Source: Actinomycetes bacterium
GTDB lineage: Bacteria; Planctomycetota; Phycisphaerae; JAACET01
Length of the DNA stretch: 6,484 nucleotides
Reading direction: 5' to 3'
Assembly: GCA_030631725.1 (NCBI GenBank)
Contig: DAOVKO010000121.1
Location: 1-6,484 of the forward strand
Shown: positions 1 through 5,450 of the stretch, piece by piece
Layout of the letters: every line of letters starts with the position of its first letter
Numbering within the stretch: the first letter of the stretch is position 1
Program-made: the position numbers and the translations under genes
The notes under the pieces: model-generated
Seen by the model: only the letters and a program-made list of their open reading frames with translations
Databases searched by the model: none
What the model was told of the DNA's origin: nothing

Positions 1-1001
1 CCAAGCCCAGCTTCTTCTGCGATCAGGGGCAGCTCCAGGTCCGATAACATTTGCAGGTCGTCCTGTGTTGATCGCCCCTTGGTCAGCAGATAATCTCCCA
101 CCAGGCAGCCCGAAGCACCGGCAAAGAACATCCAGCTCTGCAAGTCGCGCAGGTTCACCTCCCGTCCGCCGGCCACCTTTATCTGAGCGTCCGGCAAGAC
201 AAACCTGAATACTGAGATGATCTGCAGGATTTCCAGCGGTTTCAGCGGCGCAGCCCCAGCCAGGGGAGTCCCCTCCAGCCGGTGCAGAAAATTCAAAGGC
301 ACCTCTTCCGGGCCGATCTGGGCCAAAGTCGCTGCCAGCTCCAGGCGGTCCGCTACCGTCTCGCCTAAGCCGAAAATCCCCCCGCAGCAAAGGCTCATCC
401 CTGCTCGCTTCACCGCCGCTACCGTCGCCAGCCGGTCGTCATAAGTGTGTGTAGTAACAATACTTGGGAAAAAACTGCGCGACGTCTCCAGATTGTGGTT
501 GTACCGCTGGACGCCGAGTTCACGCAGCCGTTGCGCCTGAGAGTCCGATAATATACCCAGAGAAGCACACAAATAAGCCTTTCCCATCCTTGCCAACTCT
601 ATTAGTGTCGGAGCCAGAGACTCCAGTTCTGCATCGCTGGGGCCTCGCCCGCTGTTGACGATCCCGAACGCCGAGACACCCATTTTGTTCGCCTGGGCGG
701 CCGCCCGGATGATTTGCGAGTGTGAAAGACTTTCGGACTCGCACGAACCGCTCGCCGCGTGATGAACCGACTGTCCGCAGAACGCGCAGTCCTCCGAGCA
801 GAGCCCCACCTTGCCGGCCGCAATTGCGCAGAGCCTAACCTGACGACCGACTCTGGCCAGCCGAATGCGGTTCGCCCAGTAGAAAAGGTCGTAAATGTCG
901 TCGCCGCTACTTGCTTCGACAAGTCTTGCCGCCGTGTCGTGATCGGCCCCCGGACCGCCGGCCAAAATGCCTTCAGCAACGTCGGCTAAAAAACAGTTCA
1001 A
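1..1001 (-). CDS. bioB: Biotin synthase BioB (3' end outside window)
   Basis: Radical SAM enzyme that inserts sulfur into dethiobiotin, the last step of biotin synthesis, in the cytoplasm. The 333 visible residues cover nearly the whole usual length (about 320-350). Seen in the translation: the SAM-cluster motif C68-SED-C72-AF-C75 in KVGLCSEDCAFCGQS, then SGRGPSD (117-123), YNHNLETS (167-174), the TTHTYDDR stretch (183-190), GGIFGLGET (207-215), PLNFLH (235-240) and GGREVNLR (278-285), all typical of BioB. Of the residues that hold the auxiliary [2Fe-2S] cluster in E. coli (Cys97, Cys128, Cys188, Arg260), C145, C205 and R280 are present. The Cys97 position reads AFGIV, so it is Gly113. The start is a TTG at 1001, chosen because AAGGG (1010-1014) lies 8 nt upstream and an in-frame TAG at 1026-1028 blocks longer forms. 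It is the last visible gene of the minus-strand set, 24 bp after its neighbour. Confidence 0.95.
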   Translation of the reverse strand, partial: MNCFLADVAEGILAGGPGADHDTAARLVEASSGDDIYDLFYWANRIRLARVGRQVRLCAIAAGKVGLCSEDCAFCGQSVHHAASGSCESESLSHSQIIRAAAQANKMGVSAFGIVNSGRGPSDAELESLAPTLIELARMGKAYLCASLGILSDSQAQRLRELGVQRYNHNLETSRSFFPSIVTTHTYDDRLATVAAVKRAGMSLCCGGIFGLGETVADRLELAATLAQIGPEEVPLNFLHRLEGTPLAGAAPLKPLEILQIISVFRFVLPDAQIKVAGGREVNLRDLQSWMFFAGASGCLVGDYLLTKGRSTQDDLQMLSDLELPLIAEEAGL

Positions 1002-1025
1002 GAAAATATCCCTTGCAGCCCAAAA

Positions 1026-1325
1026 CTACCGGCTGACAAAATAGTTCCTTAAGTCCACGCTGTCATACAGAACGATTCCTCTCTCATTCGGATCGTACTG
1101 ATAAACATTGAGCCTGTCGTTGGAACCGTCCAGGGCGTACAAAGCTTCGTTGCTGTCGCTGAAGGCTCCGGTGACCAATATATAGTCACCCCCACGGTCC
1201 ACGGTATCCGCCCAGACCAGCGACGCATCCCGGCCCCGCCAGGCGCCATGCACCAGTACCAGCGTGCAGAGCAGCACCACGGCAGTAACGCTCAAAACTG
1301 CTATGATCATGTTTTTGCTGTCCAT
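1026..1325 (-). CDS. Small membrane-anchored protein, paralogue A (99 aa)
   Basis: No function recognised. The protein has an uncleaved-looking N-terminal hydrophobic helix (about residues 6-26), a short polar linker, then an extracytoplasmic domain of about 55 residues. This domain holds DYILVTGAF (47-55), EALYALD (60-66), RLNVYQYD (71-78) and IVLYDSVDL (84-92). Alternating beta-prone strands with turn residues resemble a single blade of a beta-propeller, but that is an inference. It aligns without gaps from residue 48 to 96 with the upstream 97-residue protein, so the two are tandem duplicates. The start is supported by GGAGG 7 nt before the ATG. It begins 19 bp after the upstream paralogue and ends 24 bp before bioB, so all three are probably co-transcribed. 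Nothing in the sequence ties it to biotin chemistry. Confidence 0.8.
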   Translation of the reverse strand: MDSKNMIIAVLSVTAVVLLCTLVLVHGAWRGRDASLVWADTVDRGGDYILVTGAFSDSNEALYALDGSNDRLNVYQYDPNERGIVLYDSVDLRNYFVSR

Positions 1326-1344
1326 AATAGTTCCTCCGTAAGCC

Positions 1345-1638
1345 TCAGCGGAAGTCCGCAGCTAGTGAAGCCCGGCCGTTGTAACTGAGCCTTTTCTTGC
1401 TCTGGCTGAAGGTAAAGACCGCCAGCATTCGCCTCTCCAGGTTCACGACATACAGTGCCTGTTCGCTTTGTCTAAATCGCCCAGTCACCATCAGGTACTT
1501 AGGCGAACCCGGCATAGCTTGAGCCTGAGCCGTTCCCGCCCAGGCCTGTCCACCATCGACCACGCTGAGGACCACCGCAGCCAACAGCCCAAGGTTCACC
1601 ACCAACAATATGGCAATGACAACCGCTTTGATCTTCAT
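1345..1638 (-). CDS. Small membrane-anchored or secreted protein, paralogue B (97 aa)
   Basis: No function recognised. The N-terminus (MKIKAVVIAILLVVNLGLLA and on to about residue 27) is a positively charged start plus hydrophobic helix. It is followed by an Ala-rich stretch AWAGTAQAQA (32-41) that could contain a signal peptidase site, so the mature protein may be released or stay anchored. The rest carries KYLMVTGRF (47-55), ALYVVN (61-66), MLAVFTF (71-77) and a C-terminal ADFR. Tyr48, Val51, Thr52, Gly53, Phe55, Ser58, Ala61-Leu62-Tyr63, Leu72, Val74, Leu92 and Phe96 are identical in paralogue A at the same residue numbers. The start is well supported by AAGGAGG 8 nt upstream of the ATG. 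It is preceded by a 72 bp gap containing a hairpin, the largest gap in this minus-strand set. Confidence 0.8.
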   Translation of the reverse strand: MKIKAVVIAILLVVNLGLLAAVVLSVVDGGQAWAGTAQAQAMPGSPKYLMVTGRFRQSEQALYVVNLERRMLAVFTFSQSKKRLSYNGRASLAADFR

Positions 1639-1687
1639 TGCTCACGCCTCCTTTCTAATGGTCCAAGAACCCCCAATACACTCGGAC

Positions 1688-1719
1688 GAGCCAAGCAAGC
1701 GGTTCGCCTGCTAGGGCTC
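1688..1719 (-). other. Intergenic stem-loop at a stop codon
   Basis: On the minus strand, GAGCC + AGCAGGC, loop GAACC, then GCTTGCT + GGCTC can fold into a 12-pair imperfect hairpin: 7 inner pairs with one G-U, 5 outer pairs, and a small asymmetric internal loop. It includes the TAG of the small membrane protein and sits in the only large gap of the minus-strand gene set. No T-run follows on the minus strand, so it is unlikely to be a classical intrinsic terminator. An mRNA-stability or processing element is a possible role, but this is inference. Confidence 0.4.
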
Positions 1720-1992
1720 CAATTCACGCTTCGAGTTTTTAAAAGCCGGGTACCAGGCCACCCCCAGTAGAATAAAGGCCAGGAACCATGGCCAAGGGTC
1801 GGTTTTGTGTTGCGGACGCGGCGGCATTTGTTCAGGCGTAGCCCTTTGCCCTTGGGCCGGGCTGGCGCCGCCGGCTAAAATGAACGCTAACACCACTAAA
1901 ATCAAGACCTTATGTAATCCACCACCCCGCGGCTTGAACCTCATCCAAGCCCCTTTCGCCCGGCCAGACGCTATTGCGATGAATTTGACCAT
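1711..1992 (-). CDS. Small membrane protein with two hydrophobic segments (93 aa)
   Basis: No family recognised. Residues 28-49 (KVLILVVLAFILAGG then ASPAQGQ) look like a signal peptide with a possible cleavage site near AQG. A proline-rich polar stretch (RATPEQMPPRPQHKTDPWP) follows, then a second helix WFLAFILLGVAWYPAF (69-84) and a charged tail KNSKRELEP. If the signal is cleaved, the mature protein would be a one-helix membrane protein with a short outside loop and a cytoplasmic tail. The ATG at 1992 has GGAGG 7 nt upstream and overlaps the upstream gene by 22 bp. A second candidate, the ATG at 1944 (residue 17), also has AAAGGGG 5 nt upstream, would remove the overlap and would give a more ordinary 11-residue n-region before the signal helix. 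Start choice is therefore open. Confidence 0.7.
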   Translation of the reverse strand: MVKFIAIASGRAKGAWMRFKPRGGGLHKVLILVVLAFILAGGASPAQGQRATPEQMPPRPQHKTDPWPWFLAFILLGVAWYPAFKNSKRELEP

Positions 1993-2507
1993 AAAACATC
2001 CTCCAACGGCTTGGCTAACTCCCTGAACCGCCCAGACCCCATTGATACCGTCCTCCAGCGAGGAGATCGCACCCGCATATTATCCATGTAATCCGACAGC
2101 CATACCAGCAGAAATCCATATTTTTCCCCGTCGAAAACGTGGACCCCGGACTCAACCGGCAGATTCTCCACTTCTCGCAGCCAATAACAGAACACAAAGG
2201 CCGCCCGAAAACCCAACCCGAAAACTTCCTCCCACTTTCGCAATCCTTCCAGATCCTCGGCGGTTACCCAATTCTCCCAGTAGCGTTTGGTCCCTCGGCT
2301 CTGGTAGGGCCACTTGCGCCCTTTCACGTCCACCAGAATGTTCTCGCCCCGCTGGGGATACAGCACCAGATCAAAGCTCTTGAGCCTTACCCCGGCGAAG
2401 GCCGATCGCTTTATCTGATCCACACGCAGATAGGCTACAGACCTACACTGCAGATAATCCTCCACTGCTCGCTCATAATGCCGCCTGTTTATACCGCCAA
2501 CGCCCAT
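1971..2507 (-). CDS. HYExAFE family protein, PD-(D/E)XK nuclease-like core
   Basis: Residues 10-16 read HYERAVE, matching the HYExAFE motif that names a planctomycete-associated uncharacterised family (family name from memory). After this helix comes LKSFDLVLYP (42-51) and ENILVDVKGR (55-64). Thus Asp46 and Asp60-x-Lys62, with Glu16 in the first helix, are laid out like the active site of PD-(D/E)XK nucleases. A Trp-rich region (KRYWENWVTAEDLEGLRKWEEVFG, cited in part as W77-W80 and W92) and a hydrophobic strand AAFVFCYWL (102-110) follow, as the helix and strand after the DxK strand do in Hjc-like folds. No nuclease activity is known to me for the family, so this is an inference. The ATG shares one base with the hisS stop (TAATG), indicating translational coupling, and the 3' end overlaps the next gene by 22 bp. 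Confidence 0.8.
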   Translation of the reverse strand: MGVGGINRRHYERAVEDYLQCRSVAYLRVDQIKRSAFAGVRLKSFDLVLYPQRGENILVDVKGRKWPYQSRGTKRYWENWVTAEDLEGLRKWEEVFGLGFRAAFVFCYWLREVENLPVESGVHVFDGEKYGFLLVWLSDYMDNMRVRSPRWRTVSMGSGRFRELAKPLEDVLWSNSSQ

Positions 2508-3802
2508 TATTCAAAGACCTGCTCAGGATTCGACAGGAATTTCTCCAGCAGTACACGCTCTTGTTTGCCGCTGGCCATATCTTTGATACTCACCAGGCCT
2601 TCGTCGGTTGTTTCCTGTCCGACAATCACGCAGCGCCTGGCACCGGCGGCCGCGGCCGCCTTAAGCTGCTTACCCAGGCTGGTCCGTTTGTACGAGAACT
2701 CACTGCCCCTGCCGCTTGCTCGCAGCCGGGCTACTACCTCCAGGACCTTGTTGAATAGACTCGCATCCGCATCGATAATATAGAACTCGCTGGTCTTGGC
2801 AGTCTCCGGCAGCAGGCCTTTCTCCGCCAGCACCTCCGTCAAAATCACATCGCCCACTCCGAAGCCCACCGCAGGCATGCTCGGCCCACCTAAAGCCTTC
2901 AGCAGGTCATCGAAGCGACCGCCGCCGCACATAGCCCGGAATTTGCCCGCCCGGTCGAATATCTCGAAAACCATGCCCGTGTAATAGGCCAAGCCCCGGA
3001 CGATGCCGATGTCAAAGCTACAGTAATCCGCCACACCCAGAGTCTTCAGCACAGAAAAGACCTCAGCCAACCTCTCGCCGGCTGCGCGGCTCTGGCTGCT
3101 CAAACCGGTTTGGGACATAATCTCCTCCAGGGTCCGATAACTAGTTATGCGCCGCAAGCCCTCACGCAACTTCTCGTCCGTAAGTACTTGTTGTAACTGG
3201 GCTTCGAACGCCTCGGCCGCTATTTTTCCCTGCTTGTCCAACAGCCGATAGGCCGTATCAACCTGCTCAGCGGAAAAGCCCGCCTCCTTCAGCATAGCTG
3301 CCAGCAGCTCACGGCTGGATATCCGCACCACCACATCCTCGGCCTTCAGTCCCACGGCCCGCAGCAGATCGACAGCCACAAAAATACACTCTGCGTCGGC
3401 TACGGCGCTATCGACCCCCAGGATATCGATATTCCACTGGAAGAACTCACGCAGTCGGCCCCGCTGGGGCTGCTCAGTGCGACAGAGCCGCGGAATGCTG
3501 AACCATCTGATGGGCTTTGCAAGGCTCTCTACACGCTGGTTAACCATTCGGGCCAGCGTCGGGGTGATCTCCGGCCTGATGGCCAAATCCCGGCCCGCCC
3601 GGTCTGTCAGGCTGAACAACTGCTCTACAATCTCCTGGCCCGACTTGGCCGTCAACAGCTCAAGATGCTCCAGGATCGGCCCATCGTACTCCACAAAGCC
3701 GTTGCGCAGAGACACCTGCCTCCACAGATCCTCCAGCCAACGCCGCTGGAACATCTGCTCCGGATAGAAATCGCGCATCCCTTTGACTCTTGACAACTTC
3801 AT
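2507..3802 (-). CDS. hisS: Histidyl-tRNA synthetase
   Basis: Class II aminoacyl-tRNA synthetase that charges tRNA-His with histidine in the cytoplasm. The 431-residue length fits the family. Seen: KGMRDFYPE (7-15) at the N-terminus; RPEITPTLARMV (76-87); motif 2 region CRTEQPQRGRLREFFQ (107-122); the histidine-binding segment GIVRGLAYYTGMVFE (266-280) with the catalytic Arg269; GGGRFDDLLKALGG (293-306); and a C-terminal anticodon-binding domain from about 338, with SYKRTSLGKQLKAAAAAGAR (370-389). Two departures from the common bacterial sequence are visible. The usual GLDYYT has Ala in place of Asp, and the motif 3 region reads AVGFGVGDVIL (311-321) where most bacteria have GxGLER. AAGGGA lies 7 nt before the ATG. 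The gene starts 30 bp after the YkgJ-like gene and its TAA overlaps the next ATG by one base. Confidence 0.96.
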   Translation of the reverse strand: MKLSRVKGMRDFYPEQMFQRRWLEDLWRQVSLRNGFVEYDGPILEHLELLTAKSGQEIVEQLFSLTDRAGRDLAIRPEITPTLARMVNQRVESLAKPIRWFSIPRLCRTEQPQRGRLREFFQWNIDILGVDSAVADAECIFVAVDLLRAVGLKAEDVVVRISSRELLAAMLKEAGFSAEQVDTAYRLLDKQGKIAAEAFEAQLQQVLTDEKLREGLRRITSYRTLEEIMSQTGLSSQSRAAGERLAEVFSVLKTLGVADYCSFDIGIVRGLAYYTGMVFEIFDRAGKFRAMCGGGRFDDLLKALGGPSMPAVGFGVGDVILTEVLAEKGLLPETAKTSEFYIIDADASLFNKVLEVVARLRASGRGSEFSYKRTSLGKQLKAAAAAGARRCVIVGQETTDEGLVSIKDMASGKQERVLLEKFLSNPEQVFE

Positions 3803-3832
3803 TGATATTCCCTTGCTGCCGGCAGCTTGTTT

Positions 3833-4237
3833 TTACCTTTGCCTAGCTCGACGCCGTTTGCCTCTAAGCTGGGCCAGCCTGCGCTTCTCCCGCAGGAAAC
3901 CCCGAGCATATTCTTCCAGCTGCTCGGCGCTATAAAAGTGATGCTCGTGATCGTACTCGTCGCTGGTAATGTCACACTTGGTCGTAGCGTATTGTCGGCA
4001 AATCCTGGGACGGGTCTCATAAATCGTGCAGCTATAGTCCGGCCTGAGGTGCTTGCAGGTATTCTTGACGTTCAAATACCAGTCATCATCACTGACGTAC
4101 ACCTCCGTGCCCTTGTGCAGCAGGTACCAGCGGATATCGTCAAAATCGCCCGGGGTTTCCGGCGTGTCTATCGGCAGGCCAAAATAACGACAACACAAAC
4201 CACGACACTTTTTACAATCACCATTGTCCTTAAACAC
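3833..4237 (-). CDS. YkgJ family cysteine cluster protein
   Basis: Member of the CxxCxxCC family (YkgJ/UPF0153), thought to bind zinc or iron; its cellular role is not established. With a GTG start at 4237 the product is 134 residues. It has eight cysteines: C8, C11, C15 and C16 in CKKCRGLCC, C61, C70, C80 and C88 in the CKHL, SCTIYETRPRIC and TKCD segments, which is the family layout. The Y-x-C-x-I-Y-x-x-R-P-x-x-C motif is especially diagnostic. The C-terminus is strongly basic (KRRRARQR), which could contact RNA, though this is speculation. The GTG was chosen because AGAGGT lies 6 nt upstream. In-frame TTG (4261) and GTG (4258) starts would add seven or eight residues, with AGGA upstream of the TTG. 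It is the first gene after the minus-strand promoter and lies 30 bp before hisS. Confidence 0.88.
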   Translation of the reverse strand: MFKDNGDCKKCRGLCCRYFGLPIDTPETPGDFDDIRWYLLHKGTEVYVSDDDWYLNVKNTCKHLRPDYSCTIYETRPRICRQYATTKCDITSDEYDHEHHFYSAEQLEEYARGFLREKRRLAQLRGKRRRARQR

Positions 4238-4286
4238 AAGTACACCTCTAAGCGACACCAAGCTCGAATCCTATCTACATGCCTGG

Positions 4287-4315
4287 ATTTTACGCCCCAG
4301 GGACGCCCGTGTCAA
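4287..4315 (-). promoter_or_regulatory. Sigma-70-type promoter for the ykgJ-like-hisS gene set
   Basis: On the minus strand a perfect TTGACA (-35, 4310-4315) is followed after exactly 17 bases by TAAAAT (-10, 4287-4292, 5 of 6 matches). Transcription would start near 4280, leaving a leader of about 43 nt to the GTG at 4237 or about 19 nt to the TTG at 4261. No other equally good promoter was seen in the minus-strand gaps down to bioB, so this one may drive the whole set. Confidence 0.7.
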
Positions 4316-4377
4316 CTAATCCAGCCACGATAGCAGCTTACACGAGGGCGACTGCCCTGCTGCCGCCGAGATTTTCA

Positions 4378-4406
4378 TTGTCGCCGCTGCCCGCAGAAGG
4401 TAAAAA
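4378..4406 (+). promoter_or_regulatory. Candidate rsmD promoter
   Basis: TTGTCG (4378-4383), 17 bases, then TAAAAA (4401-4406), each matching 4 of 6 consensus positions. A start near 4413 would leave a leader of only about 13 nt before the rsmD ATG. The match is weak and rests on spacing. It lies about 60 bp from the divergent minus-strand promoter. Confidence 0.3.
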
Positions 4407-4425
4407 CATTCTAGAGAGCAAAACC

Positions 4426-5007
4426 ATGCGAATCATAGCCGGCCTCCATCGCGGCAGACGAATCCTGCCTCCACCCGGACGGACCACCAGGCCCATTACC
4501 GACCGGGTCAAGGAATCCCTCTTCGCCATACTCACTGGCCATATCCCTGGGGCCCGCATTGCCGACCTCTTTGCCGGCACCGGATCGCTCGGCTTGGAAG
4601 CTCTCAGCCGAGAGGCCCAATTCTGCTGCTTTGTCGAGCGTGACCGCCATGCTCTGCGACTGCTCAAACAGAACATTCACACCCTTGCTTTGGAAGAAAA
4701 GACCCACGTTGCAGCCAAAAATGCCTGGCTCTTTCCTCGCTGGTACACCTCACCCGAGCCGTTTGGCTTGATCTTCGTCGACCCCCCCTATGCCCAGAGC
4801 CGCGACTCTGGGCCCTCCAGCGCCCTGGGAAAGCTCCTGGTCGGGCTCTCTGAGGCCCAAATCCTCAGCCCCGACGGCACCGTCGTCGTCCGCCACGAGG
4901 CGGCTTATCCGCCGGCGACGAATTACGGGCGCCTCCAGCTCAGCCAGTCCCGCCGTTACGGGGCCATGGCCCTGAGCTTTCTCCAACCCGCCGCCCAGGC
5001 CAAGTGA
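4426..5007 (+). CDS. rsmD: 16S rRNA (guanine(966)-N(2))-methyltransferase RsmD
   Basis: SAM-dependent methyltransferase that modifies G966 of 16S rRNA during small-subunit assembly. The 193-residue product fits the family (about 185-200). Seen: the N-terminal MRIIAGLHRGRRI; TRPITDRVKESLF (21-33), an RsmD hallmark; the SAM-binding loop DLFAGTGSLGLEALSR (47-62); the acidic residue after strand 2 in FVERDR (69-74); and the catalytic motif IV FVDPPY (117-122). The ATG at 4426 was chosen because the family starts with this MRIIAG segment. The frame stays open to an ATG at 4279, but those 49 extra residues look like no RsmD and would overlap the divergent promoter. The ribosome site is weak (AGAGAG about 9 nt upstream). 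The gene stands alone, divergent from the ykgJ-like gene and about 440 bp from ribE. Confidence 0.94.
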   Translation: MRIIAGLHRGRRILPPPGRTTRPITDRVKESLFAILTGHIPGARIADLFAGTGSLGLEALSREAQFCCFVERDRHALRLLKQNIHTLALEEKTHVAAKNAWLFPRWYTSPEPFGLIFVDPPYAQSRDSGPSSALGKLLVGLSEAQILSPDGTVVVRHEAAYPPATNYGRLQLSQSRRYGAMALSFLQPAAQAK

Positions 5008-5050
5008 TCCAACCAGCGCGGCAGTCGTCAGTGGAGACGCGAAAGGCACA

Positions 5051-5170
5051 ACCATATATCACCCATTGCGAATATCCTCATATAATATAAATGCCAATAA
5101 CTGCATATCATCATATGCCGATATGATGTTAGGTGGGTAATTCGCATATTCTCAATACATCATATAAGCT
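5051..5170. repeat. AT-rich island with nested palindromes
   Basis: This part of the 443 bp gap between rsmD and ribE is strikingly AT-rich against GC-rich surroundings. It contains a perfect 8-bp inverted repeat, CATCATAT / ATATGATG around a GCCG loop (5109-5128). A competing 6-bp palindrome, GCATAT-CATC-ATATGC (5103-5118), overlaps it, and a further pair is CATATC (5104-5109) with GATATG (5120-5125). The words CATATA or ATCATAT recur at about 5079, 5111 and 5159. TGCGAAT (5067-5073) and ATTCGCA (5140-5146) form a wider inverted pair. No gene is supported in it. An operator, a relic of a mobile element or an intergenic repeat are all possible. Confidence 0.5.
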
Positions 5171-5238
5171 ACACACACCCACGGACGGCGCACTTTCGCC
5201 ATCACTATCGCCCGCTTTCTTTGCCGTCCACCCCTGTC

Positions 5239-5300
5239 ATCCTCGCCCCGCATCTCTGAAAGATGCTTCGCAAAGTGCGGGAGCGGGGATCCATCTTTTT
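5239..5300 (+). terminator. REP-like GC-rich hairpin with T-run, candidate rsmD terminator
   Basis: ATCCTCGCCCCGCA (5239-5252) pairs with TGCGGGAGCGGGGAT (5276-5290), with one G-U pair and one bulged A. The 23-base interior holds a second hairpin option, GCATCT (5250-5255) with AGATGC (5261-5266). TTTTT (5296-5300) follows the stem after five bases, so it could stop transcripts from rsmD, about 230 bp downstream of that gene. The flanking words GTCATCCTCG and GGGGATCCATC resemble dispersed GTCATCC...GGATC intergenic repeats seen in many bacteria, so it may be one copy of a repeat family. Confidence 0.55.
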
Positions 5301-5359
5301 CTCTTCGCTCAATAGCCAAATTGGCCTTGGCGCGTTAATGGCTGCCATAGACTCGGATA

Positions 5360-5388
5360 TGGACTAGCGGCCGCCACCAAGCTATAAT
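5360..5388 (+). promoter_or_regulatory. ribE: Promoter for ribE-pdxA
   Basis: A perfect TATAAT (5383-5388) lies 17 bases after TGGACT (5360-5365, 4 of 6 matches). Transcription would start near 5395, giving a leader of about 56 nt to the ribE ATG. This is too short for an FMN riboswitch, and none of its conserved sequence is visible upstream. Two short dyads upstream, GCCAAATTGGC (5315-5325) and ATGGCTGCCAT (5338-5348), could be protein binding sites. Confidence 0.6.
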
Positions 5389-5450
5389 AGTGGAGCAATT
5401 GGCTCGTGGCCGAGCTGTGTGTTTCGGTCTTATTACTTCTGAGATCGCCG

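Noticed and set aside
217..989. Plus-strand frames (such as 217-444 and 759-989) opposite bioB
   Set aside because: They are antisense to a clearly conserved bioB reading frame and have no independent support.
2139..2783. Plus-strand reading frame of 214 codons opposite the HYExAFE gene and the hisS 3' end
   Set aside because: It spans two overlapping minus-strand genes in antisense, with low-complexity Pro/Ser/Leu composition and no recognisable domain.
4279..4425. N-terminal extension of RsmD to an upstream ATG
   Set aside because: The family starts at MRIIAG. The extra residues match nothing and overlap the divergent promoter region.
5133..5315. Short plus-strand frame of 60 codons between rsmD and ribE
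   Set aside because: It starts with GTG inside the AT-rich palindromic island and runs through the REP-like hairpin; no domain or signal is visible.
5389..5450. FMN riboswitch in the ribE leader
   Set aside because: The leader from the predicted start is only about 56 nt, and no conserved FMN-element sequence is seen there or further upstream.
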